Positions 7,031 through 7,502 of a stretch of 7,502 nt of DNA are shown one piece after another. The DNA comes from an uncultured Lachnospiraceae bacterium (GTDB lineage Bacteria; Bacillota; Clostridia; Lachnospirales; Lachnospiraceae). A model generated the notes under the pieces. It did not search any database. It was not told the origin of the DNA and was given only the letters and a program-made list of their open reading frames with translations. The position numbers were made by a program, and so were the translations under genes. The stretch is from assembly GCA_902795625.1 (NCBI GenBank), contig CADBLW010000347.1, positions 1 through 7,502 on the forward strand. The letters are read 5' to 3'. The first letter of the stretch is position 1; each line of letters begins with the position of its first letter.

Positions 7031-7502
7031 TGTTGTTTCCTCCGTTTTTGTGTTGTTTTCGTTGCTGTCAGATAAACCGTCTAACGATACGGTTTTTCTC
7101 ATCCTGCGGTCATGAGATGCATCATGCACCTTAAACAGATTAAGCCTCAAAGCATTCATGCATACCGTGAAGCTTGACAGAGACATGGCCGCTGCTCCCC
7201 ACATCGGATTCATGCGGATGCCCCGGAACAGTCCCGCAGCCATCGGTATGAGAATAATGTTATAGGCAAATGCCCAGAAAAGGTTCTCATATATATTCCT
7301 GAGAGTTCCGCGGCTGAGCCTTACGGCTGCCGATACATCCGTAAGTTTGGAATTCATCAGCACGACATCTGCCGAGTCCACTGCCACATCCGCTCCTGCA
7401 CCGATGGCTATGCCGATGTCCGCGCGGGTGAGTGCCGGTGAGTCATTGATCCCGTCGCCTACCATGGCTACCCTTCCGTATTCCTGAAGGTTTCTTACAA
7501 CC
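6821..7502 (-). CDS. copA: Cu(I)-exporting P-type ATPase, C-terminal part with fused HMA domain (5' end off window)
   Basis: Only the last 226 residues are visible; the frame stays open to the right edge and reads VVRNLQEYGRVA before the GDGINDSPAL hinge of the phosphorylation domain. The last two membrane helices follow, with the Cu(I)-ATPase signatures YN (visible residues 80-81) and MSLSS (106-110), which identify a P1B-1 copper pump that moves Cu(I) out of the cytoplasm using ATP. A polar, low-conservation linker of about 35 residues (Asn/Thr/Glu-rich at its end) joins this to a C-terminal heavy-metal-associated domain of about 69 residues with GMMCEHC (C169 and C172), a Cu(I)-binding MxCxxC site. 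In most CopA proteins such domains are N-terminal; whether an N-terminal copy also exists cannot be seen. The gene leads the copA-csoR operon. Confidence 0.93.
   Translation of the reverse strand, partial: VVRNLQEYGRVAMVGDGINDSPALTRADIGIAIGAGADVAVDSADVVLMNSKLTDVSAAVRLSRGTLRNIYENLFWAFAYNIILIPMAAGLFRGIRMNPMWGAAAMSLSSFTVCMNALRLNLFKVHDASHDRRMRKTVSLDGLSDSNENNTKTEETTMTKTLKVEGMMCEHCEARVKKALEAVNGVESAVADHNANTAVVTLSADVADDVLRKAVEDQDYKVLGIE
7038..7043 (-). promoter_or_regulatory. In-frame Shine-Dalgarno GGAGGA before the HMA domain
   Basis: A perfect GGAGGA on the minus strand, spaced 7 nt (AACAACA) from an in-frame ATG, lies within the coding sequence of the copper ATPase at the exact boundary between linker and HMA domain. 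The position is what makes it notable. Confidence 0.5.

Overview
The window reads as chromosomal DNA from a moderately GC-rich member of the Firmicutes, most likely an anaerobic clostridial lineage (Lachnospiraceae/Oscillospiraceae-like). This host guess rests on the strong GGAGG-type ribosome binding sites, a CsoR-type copper repressor placed behind a copper P-type ATPase, and a lipoprotein M4 metalloprotease with a Thr/Pro-rich stalk. It is an inference from gene style, not from a marker gene.

Layout. Positions 1-145 hold a probable promoter for the first operon. Positions 146-3065 (+ strand) hold two tightly coupled genes: a MoxR-family AAA+ ATPase and a von Willebrand factor A (VWA) protein of the DUF2201/COG3864 type. 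The second protein carries its metallopeptidase-like module twice: copy 1 has a broken motif (HNLLH) and copy 2 an intact HEYLH. A perfect 11-bp hairpin at 3065-3101 separates this operon from a convergent minus-strand gene (3158-6301). That gene encodes a 1047-residue lipoprotein thermolysin-like (M4) protease with a propeptide, the catalytic domain, a small beta-rich domain, a Gly-rich linker and a large Cys-rich C-terminal domain whose function I do not know. Its promoter and a dyad-rich AT-rich stretch fill 6302-6524. The right end (6525-7502, minus strand) is the end of a copper-efflux operon: the C-terminal part of a Cu(I) P-type ATPase with a fused C-terminal heavy-metal (HMA/CopZ-like) domain, followed 11 bp later by csoR.

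How the genes work together. The AAA+ ATPase and VWA protein probably form a MoxR-VWA chaperone/remodelling pair of the RavA-ViaA kind; their substrate is unknown. The copper genes make a self-regulated export unit: CsoR senses Cu(I) and the ATPase exports it. A strong in-frame ribosome binding site and ATG just before the HMA domain may also release it as a free copper chaperone. The protease acts alone outside the cell. The least ordinary things here are the duplicated and half-degenerate metallopeptidase module, the possible internal CopZ start, and the Cys-rich protease with an unassigned C-terminal domain.
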